A stretch of 64,000 nucleotides of DNA from Viscum album (GCA_963277665.1 OY728122.1:2121102024-2121166023); one strand, 5' to 3'; positions 22,518-35,655 are shown, counted from the stretch's first letter. The notes: generated from the letters alone by a model not told the origin. A program made the numbers and translations.

Positions 22518-25490
22518 TGTGAAAATAATATAATTTTATTAAAAAATAATTTAATTTTCTTATTAATTTCCAAAATTTATATTTTGTGGATTCATATATA
22601 ATATAATGAATTTATATTATTCTTCTACTAAAAAGAAAATGGTATTATTATAGAAGAAATGTTTTCCCTGAAATATTTTGTTTTATTTAATAGTAGTCTT
22701 TTTAAATATTAATGTAAATATATTTATAATTGGAATCTAATATCAAGATTCCATATATATTAATTATCATATAATTATATATTCGGATTTTTCCGAAAAT
22801 TATTATTTTTGTGTGTATAGAGGTTATTTTCATTTTTAAATATATTTTCTACTTTCAATTTAATAAAAGGTAATATTTTTTTTTCATTGTTTAAAAAGAC
22901 AAATAAGAACCATTGAATTAAACATAATGAAAGGAATTTCTTAATAAATATTATTTTATTATTTATTGTCTTAAATAATTTATATGCATTAAAATAAATT
23001 TTTTCTAAAAAATATTATTCATTTTATTTTTTACGAATATATTGAAATTTATTTTTACTTCTTATAGAAATTAAATATTGAAATATGGATTTAAAATTTG
23101 GAATCACGAGGTTCTAATTTTTTAATGTGTCCAGTTTTACTTTTTCCCATTATGAATATTAATCATGGTAAACCTTTATCTGCTCGGTAAAGGTTAAAAT
23201 GTGTAATAGGGGATAAAATAAGAGATAAGTTATCAAATATCTCAACAATATGGATAAATATGATTTGAAGAAAATATTTATTTATTAATCCGTCTAAGTT
23301 TTTTAATTTTTTAATTTTGATCCACATTCCTCTAATAATGTCATATAATATATTTAAATGTTTTATGTATTAACATGTGTGATACTACCCTCACTGATAA
23401 AAAAGATACCGCCTCTACGGATATATTCCCAAAATTTGAGGCATTTAAATCGAAAATATCTCCCCAAATAACTTCCTAGAATTTATTAGTATGTTCTAGT
23501 GGCATTGGTCTCAAAAAAATCTAATTTAAGAGGGATTGTGTTTTATTATTATGGTTTTTTTCTAAAGAAGATTTACAATTCTTGAATGAGAGGTTCATGT
23601 TAATTTCATCTTACATATCCTTAAAATTATATTTAACCATGCTGATATAATTAATTAATAATCAATATATACAGAATGTTTAATGTTATTATAGTATTTC
23701 ACTTTTTCATACCCATTTCCCATCTTAAGGGATATGAAAATATCATTAATGTGTATTTGTTGACTACCACATCCATTATGTGATGCATTTCATTTTTCCT
23801 AAAAACATTACAAGGATGGTCATTATGATGGATTTTATGAATACATTGTATATTTAGGACAAAATTATGATTATATTAATATATGATATTACATACCTTA
23901 TTACCCTTCTATCATCTGGAAAATGGTATCATTGCTTATTTATATTTGTGGACAACCAGCACCACACATCGATGTGATTGGTCTTTCATGTCCTCCACTC
24001 ATGATTGTTTCTAAAATTTTATTTATTGTATAAAAATTTTAACAAGTCCTGAATAAAATTATATAAATTTTTTAATAATTAATCCTTCACTATGGATAGT
24101 ACCTTGAAGTTTCCTTTTCATTATGAATGGAATATTATCAAAATGTGTGATATGAACTTAGAATATTTAATAACTATATAAAAAATTGTTATAAATTAAA
24201 ATAAAGGGATTATATTAAGAGAATACACATAAGAATTTTTAATAATCATGAAATTTTTTATTAAATATTTATTATAAAATATCTAATTTAAGTGGTTGGC
24301 ATGTCAGACTTAGGGTGATGGATTTATTATTAAATCTAAATTTTAAATGTTTTATAGGAATATTTTTTATATTTTCCATCCATATAAATTTTCATTATTT
24401 TTTTTCAAAATGATAACAATATACTTAAATTTACATTGAATTTTAATCTAGATTATAGATTCTTTAAAAAAGTTTTTTAATGAAAACTTTTTATCCATTT
24501 TCAAAACGGTTTATTGTTGACATTTTTAAAAATGTGTGAATGGAATATTTTTTTTAACATATATGAAATTATAAGAATGAACTATTATCATGATCATTAT
24601 TATTTAATAATATTACTCTATAGTTTTTCATGGGTTTTAAATATAATATTTAATTCCATATTATTCTAGGAATTTTTTATTGAATAATTTTCAATGAAAA
24701 TTAATTCTTATCCTTATTTTCACTTGAATCCTGAAACTTCCCCAACATATATTATAAATATGTTAATTTATGACATTTTATTATGTAAATGAAGATATAA
24801 ATTTTTTCTATATATGTTATGTTCATTTTATGTTGTTTATGATTATGGGTCACTCCTATATATACATCTAGTACATTGGTAATTATAGTTTTCTCGAAGT
24901 TATATATGTTGCAATTGACCAACTATATTATTAAATTTGTCATTGTTATTATAAGAGTTATTTTTGGAGTGATATTATGACGATGATTCCATGTACCAAT
25001 ATAAATTTCACTGGATAAAAAATTATTTTCATCAAATTAGTTGATTTTAAATGGAAATATAATTGTATTGTATTTTAAATAATTGTTTAAAACCTTTTAA
25101 AATATGAATGGATTATTTTTCAGGGAATTTGATTGAAGATTTTTCATGTTTTCCCTGAAATCACCAGGATAATAATTTTTTCATGTATGATTTAAAATGA
25201 TATATTTTATGACATGTTTGAGTAATGAACTGAATTCATTGGAAGATAAATTATTTTTTCTAGTAAATTTTTACCTTGAAAAGGGAAAACATTAATATGG
25301 TTTTATCATGATTTTTTGGACATTAATAATGTGTTTAATTTCATTTTATATCCTTTAATGAAGTTTTTTTTTCACATCTATCATTTTCAAATGTTTTTTA
25401 TAGATCATAGGGATGTGTTGGAAATATTATATAATATAGATTCTAATAATGGAAAATGGATTTTAACAGTGGATGTGTTTCATGTGTCAT
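22518..25490 (+). repeat. CHR-E 3' LTR, end uncertain
   Basis: It aligns in blocks with the 5' LTR up to about 25,487 (ATGTGTTTCATG versus AATGTTTTTCATG at 17,710). The last 200 or so bases of the 5' LTR have no visible counterpart, so the end here is either deleted or decayed beyond recognition. The true end could be anywhere up to about 25,560. Confidence 0.55.
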
Positions 25491-25564
25491 GAACCCATAC
25501 TAGTAAAGGGTACCCCTCTAAAGCTGAAAATGAGATAAAGAAGATGGTGACTTCTCGACTCCCA
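25491..25564. other. Unassigned junction between CHR-E and the CHR-A LTR
   Basis: About 75 bp, less AT-rich than its flanks (AAGGGTACCCCTCT and CTCGACTCCCACC). It could be the last scrap of CHR-E, or the PBS region of the left CHR-A copy: TTCTCGACTCCCAC is a weak match to the reverse of a tRNA-Met PBS. Confidence 0.35.
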
Positions 25565-28500
25565 CCTCTAATTGGTCCCAGGTTAGTAGAATATAAGGAC
25601 CCTACCTTAAAATAAGTTATTATAGTGTTTTTAACTTTAATTCCCATTTGATTATAATTTCAGTTTAGATTTTTAGACAATTAGGAAAAAAACATAAATA
25701 ATAAACTCATATTTTAAATGTGTACACTTATAGTCACTATCCCTTTTTTTCACAAAGTAAATCTTTAAGAAATAAAACATTACTTCTTTTTCATGATAAA
25801 AGTATTCATAACATTAATCTTGATATCTTCCATTATATTACCTATAATTATACACTATATAAAAAAAATAAAAAACAGGGGATGTGCACAAAAATATCAG
25901 TATGTGATATAAAATAAAGAATGAAACTATTAGTCCATTAATATTTTAATCTCCTGATAAAATTTTCAAAACATCAAACATTTCACCCATTAAACATAAA
26001 CCCTTTTTCTTACCTCATGAAATCATAATATTCTTTTAAAACTCCTAGAAATAGCTAATCATAAAGGTAACTTATAGAATCCATATCATTCTTACATTGT
26101 ATCCTTCCTAACTAAATAGGGAGTAACCATCATGTTTATGTTTGGAATACCCATCATAGTATATTCCCTAAATCTCTCAAGAGAAACCCAATAATTTAAC
26201 TCCAGATCATTACCCAATCAATGGATGAGATATCATGGGCTCAACCACCATCAGTTTACCCTAGAATCTACCTAATACATAAAGGATTCCCATGAACCAT
26301 AACATAATCATAAAATATTAAACATGAATAAAAAAATAACATTTTCACTTTAAAATCACATTTTTTTTACAATGTTGCGTACCTGAAAAATGGAAAAATT
26401 TTAATTGAAAATAAAAGCATAAACTTTTAAAGGAGAGTAATTTTTTATAAATTTGAAATAAAAGTGTGAAATTCAATTCATTATATATATTTTGAAAAAC
26501 ATTCCAATTTATTGAAATAATCAATCCATTTTTAAAAAACCTTTTAAACATTTAAAAAGTGAGTTTTGAATAAAAGTGTCCCATACCAGTTTGAAACATT
26601 TGAAAGAAAATTAAAAATAAACATTGTAAAAAATTTATGTCTATATAAATACATTAATTAAAACCATATTGAATAAATGGACATTAAAGAAAAATATTTA
26701 TGAGAATAAATCATCAAAACAATAAAACCAGGGTTTTAGTTAAAAATTCCCTTACAACTTGAGAAACACATGAATAAAAATAATTAAAGAATAACATTTA
26801 AAAAAGATATTAAATATCATAAGGATATAGTAATTCAAGATATTACATGTCAAAGGGGTTTTATATTAACCTTATAGGATAATAAAAGTTCAAAACAATA
26901 TGATATGCCTCAATGAAAGGATATTAAGATAAAATCCCTTACATTCAGTAAAACTTGTCTCATATGTTCTTTATCTTCATGAAAAATAAAAATTTATTAA
27001 TTTATAATTTTTTAAAAAACATTATAGTGTTTATTATTCCCTTTATATCACTTATTTAATGTTATAATAATTACAAAATTATTTAATTTCATATCAGACG
27101 TTTTAACGATATTCGGTACTTTAGTAAAAAATGAACATGGTATGATATCAATATTCAATGTAGTCATAAGCCAATAATCTAAAAAATAATATTATTGACA
27201 TTATAATTACTTATTTATATCAAATATACTATTAAATCCATTAATCAAATATGGATATGAAAAATGACCGACATTACAATCATGGAGACAGTAAGTTGTA
27301 CGTACCCATGAGTAACATGTTCCATTTTTCATTATTCGTTATTGAAAGAAGTTTAGTAATTATTATATTTTCAGAATGATCAAAAAATAATTAATATCAT
27401 ATTAATCATTTAAATATACTTATATATATATTATCTATGTGATCTAGTGAATAAAAAATGAATCACATCTCTTTGTGGAGGTGATAGTTCACACGTATGC
27501 ACGAACAACATTACCATTTTTATGTGATGGAAGTTAAGAACACAATTGATAACTTATTATCATAAAATGATTAATAAGTTTTTAATATCACATATGAACA
27601 TTAATTCCATTAATATAACTAGTCATGAGAGACGACCATGGAAAATGAATTATATTGGTTTGTGGAGGTGATAGTTCACATGTACATACATATGATTAAT
27701 TATATTCATATTTTATGGAAGTTATAATGGATTTAGTGGATGATATTAACATAATAAAATTTCATTTAACTAAGGATTATTGATTTATTATTTCTTCAGG
27801 GTTGGATTATATTTGAAGGAAGTGGAAGAAGAAAAAATATTGAAACACTTAAATAAAAACATTACCCTTCCTTCGGATGATCATCTTTCTTAACACCTTA
27901 AAAACTCTATGGTGGATGGTCTTACTAAACGAATGATTCAAGAATATGGGGTAGTATTATATTAAGTATTTTGGTAGATATTTTTAGATCAAAATGATTT
28001 TTTATGTGTGATTAATAGATAGTTATGTGTTTCTTTTAATAAGAGAGGGTAGGTGAAACCTTGGAAACCCTTAAAATATTAAATTAATATAAATTAATTT
28101 TCAATTCAAAATGGGTAAAAATTGACATATAAAAAATATAGAATGAATATTTCTTGAAATATAAACATCCAATTAAAATTAAAAATGGTTTAACATTTCT
28201 TTAGTACTTATTTTTTGTTTTAACCACTTTTAACTCTTACTGTTTTATCAAGTAATTTACACTTTGAGGGTTAAATTATTTACCCTAACAAGCCAAACGA
28301 CCAATTAAGGACTAATTAATGAAATTTTTAGACTTAAATAAACTATTTGGATGAATCTTATATTTTTATAAATTTTATATTATTTAATTAAATATTTTAT
28401 ATTTAAAAAATATGAATAATGTCAATCTTAACACTATTCATTAATTGATTTTTAAAAAAAATCATAACCACTTGATTCCTTAAAAATAAAAAGTTTAACA

Positions 28501-29107
28501 CATATATAACATGTGATTTTCATATAAAAAATTCATGTATGGAATCAAATTTTTCAAAATAGTTTTTTTAATATTATTAATATTATTTATTTATTTCTTC
28601 CTGTAATAAACCTATTACTCCCTCATCATTGTGTCATAATCTAACATAATTTTTTAATTTCTAAAAATTATAAATAAATTAACATTATTATATAAACATT
28701 TTATATTTTAAATTACTATTTATAGTATAATTTATCATCTATATAACCCTATATTGAAAATGATTTACTTATTAAAAATATGAGTATGAAATTTGTAATT
28801 ATCTTCGAACAAAATATAATAAATGTCATATTCTGACCAAAGTGGATTAAAAAGATTATAATTTTGGACTATGGTTTATTTTTTTTAAACTCACTCATCG
28901 AATTAAATTAGGACATGTGTTAGGGTAATTTTATAACAATATAATATTATTTTTACCATTAACTACCCAATTTAACCATTACCATGGTAAATAAAATACA
29001 GAAGTGACTATTAACCAAAAAAGGATTATCCAATTAGATCACATTCTTCATACTAATTACAAATATGTATTTATATTTTTGGAAATTCAATTAGTAGAAG
29101 TTGGTAA
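25565..29107 (-). repeat. CHR-A second LTR, part 1 (U5-side 3.54 kb)
   Basis: A reverse-orientation relative of the CHR-D LTR. GTCCCAGGTTAG at 25,570 matches the reverse of its end; GTGTCCCATACCA at 26,576 matches the reverse of TGGTATGGGACAC at 56,309; three repeat modules lie at 27,280-27,695; CATCATTGTGTCA is at 28,624. It stops abruptly at 29,107, where CHR-B begins, and resumes at 51,453. Part 1 plus part 2 is about 4,476 bp, against 4,473 bp for the CHR-D LTR, which strongly supports one interrupted LTR. Small ORFs inside are spurious. Confidence 0.8.
27280..27695 (-). repeat. Three 189-bp repeat modules in the CHR-A LTR
   Basis: Related cores start at 27,282, 27,471 and 27,660, exactly 189 bp apart. 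Plus strand, second and third: GTGGAGGTGATAGTTCACA, then YGTAYRYAC. On the minus strand this reads as GTRYRTRC, then TGTGAACTATCACCTCCAC. The CHR-D LTRs have the same modules on the other strand. Confidence 0.7.
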
Positions 29108-31720
29108 TACAAGGATACAACGTTATTACATTACATAATCATGAATTTAGTAAATAAATCACGTCCTTTCACATTGAGGATCTTTTCATGTTTTTATCTT
29201 TAGAAAATTGGGACATAATACATTCATAACATTACACATTAATATAGAGTGGAAAACATAAAAACAGTAATCATTTCTTCCAAAATATAAAACGTTTGAA
29301 ATAAAATATGATTTCTTTGACAAATTTTTATAACATTTAATATGGCTTATTTATTTTTCTTACACATCCTTATAACCTATGAAAATCATTTAAAAACATG
29401 GGATGATCACAAAAATCTTAGTAAGGGATATAAAAATAAGGATATAACTCATTAGTCCATGAATATTTGTAACGTATGAAATCATTTTAAAAAAATACGT
29501 ATTTGTCACCCATATAAACTTACTTTGTGATACATGAGATTTCCAAAAGATTTGCATAAAACATATAGAACATAAATATATCCATAATGGTATCTTGGGG
29601 AATTACATAATTAGTTTTGTAACCATCATGTATACATTATGATTTGTAACCCTTAAGGATACCTTACAATGTAACCCTCACGACTACCTTATGGTGTAAC
29701 CGTTGTAGTTACACAAGGAGTAATCATATAGCGAACCACCAACATACACATACCGAATGCATTGAAGGGAGATATTTGTCACACCCTTAATCATAATAAA
29801 TTCCCAATAATCATAACATAATAATCAAACAATAATACTTGTATAAAAATATTCACTTTGAATTTTGTAAAACTAGATGTTTAAAAGTGGATTTTATAAG
29901 ACAAGTCACATATAAAATAATATATAATTGAAATGAGAATCAATAGAACGAAAGGAATATTTTTATAAAATGTTAATACAAATAATAAAACATAATATAA
30001 AAACAAATTCATGATGCCAATGATCTTAAAACCACACAATTAATTAAGTATAAGGATAACCTAATGAATTGTAATTGTGTTAGGAATTTCATTACCTCGG
30101 GTTAGTCTTACTTCAAAGATGTTTATACCTATTTTATAATGGTTAAAAGAGTTTTATAAATATTTTATATAAATATTTCCATATTTATAACACCTTATAT
30201 GATCATTTCATGACATCATTTTACCCTTTAATTATTAGTATTTTTTTCCTTCCATTGTTTTGGGGCCGTTCTTTTCGTGATTTCCATGGTCTGTTGGTAT
30301 TTGATTTTCTTTTCATATGAAAATAAAATTCCAAAAGTTGAAATGAATTGGTATTAATGTGTTTCAAGAAAATATAATGATAACATATATCATTTTTATC
30401 ATATATGATGATAAATCATTAGATGAAACATTAATGATATTTGTTTCAATCATTTTTGGGTGTTCCTAGATAATCATGAACTTGTTTCATTAGATAATTT
30501 AATTTCATGCATAAAAGTTCATTCAAGAAAGGAATAGGTAACATCATAAAGTATATATTGTATTCTTACCATTAACGTAGTTTTAAAAATATTTCTAATG
30601 GATTTAATGGAAATTTCAAACACATCATCCACGATTTTGGTTCACAACACGTCACGAATGGTGTCCTTATAAAATAAGAGGTAGATAAAGCATGTTGAAG
30701 AAATTTTTACCTAAAAATGATAAAATACATAGTATATAATATTCTAGAGCTTTAATTACTCTTTAATAATTGGAATAAATGATAGTATAAGAAAAGAAAA
30801 TGAATTAAAAAGAAACACAATAATAAGAAAGAGGATTTTTACCTTTCTATCTCTTTTCCTTGAGATCCTCTTTAAGGTCTTTGGTTTTGGTGTTTTGGTG
30901 AGAGTAATAGGTCTTGGAAATGGGGAATATCATTAGGGAGGGTATTTGGAAGAACTTAGTTAATTATCATGGCTGAAGTGGTCTGAGTGGAAGTGGGGAA
31001 TGGGGGTGGTATTGATAGTGGAGTAGAGGAGGGGTTTTATATTATTTTAATCATTAGTTTAATGTTTTTTCTCAAGACTATGAGTAGTAATGATTCATGT
31101 GACACCATATAATAATAAGTTCATGTGAGTTTGAACCATGTGGGATTACATCAGCGATGATGTCAAAAATATTGTATTTAACTTATAATTTGAATATACT
31201 GTATTTTACGGTATTTCACTATTCATAAAAAAATTCACGAATTTCAAAAAAAAAACAAAAAAATTCAGCCTACCCATTTTTGACATGTAGAATATGAAAC
31301 TTTACTCCATTTTTTGAAAATAATTTTCAAAATATTATTAATCTAGTTTGTAAATAAAATCATAATTTATTCAAAAATAAATTTTTTTTTAATTTATAAC
31401 TCGTTTTTAACACCTTGAAAAACTTATCAACATCTCATTATCTTATAATCTTAAGAAAATAAAATAATAAAAAAATTTAGTATCCATTAGGTTCATATTA
31501 CTATTCATTTTACAATTCATAAGGGTATGTTACTATTAAAAAAAATCATGTTTTTTCTATTAGACTGCAAATAACTTACAGATCACAATCATCGATTACC
31601 TTTTTTTGAAATTCAAATCATAGAAGAAGAAACATTATGTTTAAAGGCTAGTAATAAATATCTACTTGAAATAATGCTTCATGCATTTTCAATTTATTTT
31701 TAAATCCTTTGGGAGTTACG
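29108..31720 (-). repeat. CHR-B 3' LTR (2.61 kb)
   Basis: It aligns along its length with 48,901-51,452, for example TTATTACATTACATAATC at 29,123 and 48,914, and GAGGGGTTTTA at 31,029 and 50,768. On the minus strand it starts CGTAACTCCC at 31,720. Its TATA box equivalent near 31,004 is mutated (plus strand GGTATTGATAG). A short tandem run of about 27-bp units (TTATGRTGTAACC type) lies at 29,640-29,735; the other LTR has a single unit. Confidence 0.8.
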
Positions 31721-31760
31721 TTATCCCAACATTCTGGAAATTACATCCTCACTATTTTAT

Positions 31761-31992
31761 TTACATATTAAACAAGTAAGGGTAACTTTCCCTCATAGCA
31801 TTTTCAGATTTCCATGTTTCTTCTTTAACCATGTGGGTTATCCACAAGACCTTTACCAGGTTGATTACCTTATTCAACAATACTTATTATCTTCAATCAA
31901 TAATCTGAACTGGTATTTCTTCATAATAATGGTTCTCTTCCAATTGAACTACCTCTGGTCTCAAAACATGAGATGAATATGGCACATAATTT
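31761..31992 (-). pseudogene. pol: CHR-B integrase tail and chromodomain
   Basis: Read from 31,992 leftwards the minus strand gives NYVPYSSHVLRPEVVQLEEN, then EEIPVQIID, a broken linker, and NKVINLVKVLW, ending ESYPYLFNM before TAA at 31,761. This is the C-terminal end of chromovirus Pol. The reading begins mid-motif: the preceding residues HNVFHFSMSRN are found 12.5 kb away at 44,515-44,550, on the other side of CHR-C. The chromodomain would target the integration complex to chromatin. Several stops lie in the linker (RREQ-type region). Confidence 0.85.
31988..31992. repeat. Target-site duplication of CHR-C, left copy
   Basis: AATTT before the LTR start TGGTAATGG. The right copy AATTT is at 44,511-44,515; its first A doubles as the last base of the LTR end GTGACA. 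On the minus strand it falls in the codons of SRNY of CHR-B Pol. Confidence 0.7.
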
Positions 31993-32109
31993 TGGTAATG
32001 GCCCGGACCCTCCTAGTCCATTACTTCGCCAAATTCTATGTTTTGGGGTGTCCCGAAAACCATCGGTGAGTCAAGAGGATGTGGCTGTTAGTGGGAACGT
32101 GGCACTGTG

Positions 32110-33050
32110 GTGTCAACTATCAATTCCACTGATCGATCTCACCGATCAGTTCCACCCATCAGTCTCAAAGATCATTTTCACTGATCAGCTTCAGAGATCT
32201 GCTTCACTAATTAGTTTCAGAGATCAGCTTCACAGATCATCTTTACTAATCACCTTCATTAATTAGCTTCACTGATCAGCTTCACAGATCAGCTTCACAG
32301 ATCAGCTTCACAGATCATCATCATTGATCAGCTTTATTGATCAGCTTCACGTGACCAGCTTCATAGACCAGCTTCACAGATTAGCTTCATATATTATCTT
32401 CAATGACCAGCTTTACGTGATTAGATTCACAGACCAGCTCCACTGGTTTCATCGTTCATTCTCACCAACCAGTTTCACTCCTCGATCTCACCGATCAGTT
32501 TCCCCCTTCGGTCTCACAGATCGATGCCTCATCGATCAGTCCCAGTGATCAGTTTCACCCATCGTTCTCACCGATTAGTTTCACCCATCTGTTTCACTGA
32601 TTAGTTTCACCCATCAATCTCCCTGATCAGTTTCATCCATCGGTCTCACCAATCAGTTTCACTCAATCAGTTTCACCCGATCAGTTTCACTAATCAGTTT
32701 CCCCCGATCTATTTCACTAATCAGTTTCACCCATCAGTATCATAGATCAGTTACATGCAATTAGTTCCACTCGATCAGTTTCACTGATCAGTTTCACCAT
32801 ATCGATTTCACCCAATCCGTTTTACTAATTGGTTTCTCCCAATCAGTTTCACCCATCGGTTTCACCAATTAGTTTCACCAGTCATTTTCACCTCATCAGT
32901 TTCACTATTCTGTTTCACCCGATCAGTTTCGATGATCGGCTTCACTGGACCAGCTTCAACCAATCAGTTTCACTGATCAGCTTCACTCAATCGACTTCAC
33001 CCGATCAGCTTCACCCGATCATTTTCACCGATCGGTCTCACCAATCTTCC
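32110..33050. repeat. 13-bp minisatellite in CHR-C 5' LTR
   Basis: About 70 imperfect units of the type GATCAGCTTCACA or GATCAGTTTCACC. Since 39 bp (three units) is 13 codons, long frames stay open and yield artefactual ORFs with repeats such as SFTDQLHRSAS. The 3' LTR carries the same array. Confidence 0.92.
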
Positions 33051-34689
33051 AGAGAGGGGTGTTGAGGTTTCCTTCCCCAGTTTTTCCCATAATTCCACTT
33101 TTATGTTGTTTATCCTTTTTAAAGTGGTTCAAGGACATTTTAGCGCCATAAAAAATATTTTAAATACCCTAGGAGTGGGGCGACCCTTAATGGACACGTT
33201 TTCCTCTCTTTAAATGAAATCCTTTAATGAAAAAATGTAATGTCCACCCCTTCGATGAGAATTATTAAATAAAAATTAATTACATCGTGTGTAACTGTCC
33301 AACCTTGTGGTGAAACCACAATTTTCCTTAAAAACCATTCAAAATTCATATCTTGGAACTCGAGGATCCTAAATTTTTATCAGACCAGAATTCTATCTTT
33401 CTTCTTCTTGGATGGTCTCTTTCCTTTCCTTGGTGTGTTTGGAGTCCCCCCTTCCCGATTCCAGTGGTGTGCCTGTGCAAGAGCCTTTCCAGTAAACTCA
33501 TGTAATCCAAGGAGTTCCTCCCCTGCAAGTCAAATATCCCAGTTATTAACACAAGGATAAGAACTTCGATCATTGATCATTATGGTTGGGTTCTTACTTT
33601 TTATCTCTTTACTGTGTATCATGTGGGGTGGGCATGATGATTTTCCTACAGGGATGGATAAAACCAAATCTTAACAAAGATAATAAATGGGGTTTAAGGA
33701 ATGAAGGGGAGTTTTTTATGGTGGTGCTATACTCTTTTATCATTGCTTATATGTTGTGAATTGTATGGGCTTATGTCCACAGAAAATCGTGGTCGTTGGT
33801 GGTCCTTTCATGCATACTAACAAATCTATATTTTTATGGATAATTCTGTGATTGAATGGATGTAACACAGAAACTAGTTAATCGTGTAAACTCTATTCAT
33901 TAAATGGATTCCCAATGAATAAAAATCCTTGTATGGTTTCTCCGTGTAACCAAATGAAAATATGAGACAATATTAATGGTGTGTTTAAAATTTGAACACT
34001 CCCTGTATCTCTTCTGTAAATGTGTATGGTAATTATGCTTGATGCTTGTGAGGTGACACAGATGGGTAAGGGATCCCCTGCTGTTTAGTTGTTAGTTTGT
34101 GAATTTTGGGGCCATGTGAGGCCGTATGTTGGGGCTTGGTTTGGTTCCAGTACTCAGAGGGATCTCAGAGATCCCTTTTGTTGATGTCACATTACAAGAT
34201 AACTGGGTGTGAATGCTTAATTTGTTGGTTGGCCATTTGTTCCTTCCTTGTCTTGTGGATAGGCCTGTTATTTTCCCAGTAGTATAGACTTATTTTAAAT
34301 AGAACTTCTAAAATGTTATAAAAAGAATGGGTTTAATGGGGAATTGTTTTCTAGGAATGAGGTGTGACTTGGTTGTGGCGATTGTGATTCTTATGAATGA
34401 ATAGTAACGAGGGTGTTTGTATATGTTCTGTTTTGGAACCCCTAGGTTGGGATGAGTTCTTGTTTACCTATATGTATAATTTAGTTCTTATGTTTCCTAT
34501 TCACACCCCATCCAAGTTGATCATTTCATGCCAACCCCCCCCCCCCATTTCATTGGGGAGGGTGTTTTTACCAACACTCCTATGAGTGGTTGGTTATTAG
34601 ATCCTTTTTTATCCCTTTCCTGAGTATCCCAAGACTCTTCGGGAAGGCTGTGATGGCCCGAGGTCCATTATAGCCCATGATTCTTTGGG

Positions 34690-34960
34690 CTGGGTAGTCG
34701 TGGTGGTTTTCCCAGGTGTGTGCGGGTAGGTTCTTTCCCAAGTGTCTTCAAGATGAGGCCCTGGTGTCTTCAGGCATGACAATAGTTGTTCTGGCCCAGG
34801 TGGATTCAGGCGTGGCAGTAGTTGTTCAGGCATAAGTGTCTGCGTGCATGGTTAGGTATGGCTTCTGTGGCCTAGGTGTTTATGGGTGGGATGTGTGGTT
34901 GTTGTAGCCCTGGTGTGTGCAGGCGGGGCATGGAAGTGGGACTGTGGTGAGAATGCCAGG
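34690..34960. repeat. Second imperfect tandem repeat in CHR-C 5' LTR
   Basis: Units of about 36 bp built around ATAGTTGTTCTGGCCCAGGT and GTGTCTTCAGG, three or more copies. The counterpart is at 43,600-43,790. Confidence 0.65.
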
Positions 34961-35216
34961 GGAGGTCTGACGCATAGGATGTCTTCAATAACCAGTGGGA
35001 AAGTTGTGCTGGGTACCCAAGCATCGATGTTTTATTACTATTATTTTACTTGACATGCATTATTTAGGGAGTGTGCCTTGGTGTGGTTTGGGTGGACAGT
35101 TTCCCTACTAGGTGTTTTGGTTATCTTCTTTTTCACAGGGCATTAGGATTCCTCTCCACCTATGCATGAGAGCTCCTGGTCTTCCCAACTGAGTTTACCT
35201 GTATACCCACCCTACA

Positions 35217-35224
35217 TATATATA
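35217..35224 (+). promoter_or_regulatory. Candidate TATA box, CHR-C 5' LTR
   Basis: TATATATA followed by ACTGC about 420 bp before the LTR end. The 3' LTR has the better match TATATAAAACTGC at 44,091. Position fits an R-U5 of about 390 bp. AATAAA at 35,463 could be the polyadenylation signal. Confidence 0.4.
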
Positions 35225-35643
35225 ACTGCTTTCAGGTTTCTAGGAGGACATAGAGGACTGTGTCAGACTCTATTAGCTCAGACGCTGGGACCGTTGACGT
35301 TGTTGGTTTTCTTTTATTTTGGTACTTCCCTTTGGAGTTTTATTGTACATTGTAGCACTTTATTATTAGAACATGCATATGGTGATAGATTGATTTGGAT
35401 TTACTTTTACTTCTAGCTTTGGTTTTGTTTCAGATTTACTATCTTATCTCCTAATCCTACTAAATAAAAAGGGAAATTCCATCCATATTACATGTGGTTC
35501 TATACCATTGGTGCAAGTTACCACCCCAGGGCCTATTGAAGGCGGGTCTCATGGGTCATTATCTCTCCTTCAACCAGAGGAAGTAAGAGTTTGGCAATAT
35601 GTTGTCCCTCCCCTCATCTTGGTGAAGGTGGGTAGTGTCAGAA

Positions 35644-35655
35644 TTGTATCAAAGG
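35644..35655 (+). other. CHR-C primer-binding site
   Basis: TTGTATCAAAGG, two changes from TGGTATCAGAGG, lies three bases after the LTR end GTGTCA. Confidence 0.75.

Larger units (their letters stand above)
14702..25490 (+). mobile_element. CHR-E: strongly decayed chromovirus (Ty3/gypsy)
   Basis: Order on the plus strand: LTR (14,702-17,933), PBS, gag, RT, integrase, chromodomain, PPT, LTR (22,518 to about 25,490). RT before integrase is the gypsy order, and a C-terminal chromodomain places it in chromoviruses. It is the most degraded pol in the window: only one 60-codon RT piece is open. The two LTRs are alignable in blocks only, indicating great age. It lies between the left CHR-A internal region and the end of the second CHR-A LTR. 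Confidence 0.72.
31993..35640 (+). repeat. CHR-C 5' LTR (3.65 kb)
   Basis: It starts TGGTAATGGCCCGGACC and ends GGGTAGTGTCA. It contains a 13-bp minisatellite near the start, a second imperfect repeat at about 34,690-34,960, a C12 run at 34,535-34,546 and a TATA-like site at 35,217. A minus-strand ORF at 33,346-33,573 has a counterpart in the other LTR. No separate gene is recognised. Confidence 0.88.

Noticed and set aside
26345..26551. Minus-strand ORF of 68 codons in the CHR-A LTR
   Set aside because: Low-complexity F/K/N-rich translation of AT-rich LTR DNA; no homologous ORF in the CHR-D LTR.
32110..33050. CRISPR-like array
   Set aside because: Contiguous degenerate units with no unique spacers, lying in an LTR of a plant retrotransposon.
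31973..33065. Three plus-strand ORFs with SFTDQLHRSAS-like repeats
   Set aside because: Translation of the 13-bp CHR-C LTR minisatellite; same for 40,890-41,744.
34609..34833. Minus-strand ORF of 74 codons, Pro-rich
   Set aside because: Runs through the second imperfect repeat of the CHR-C LTR; no family resemblance.
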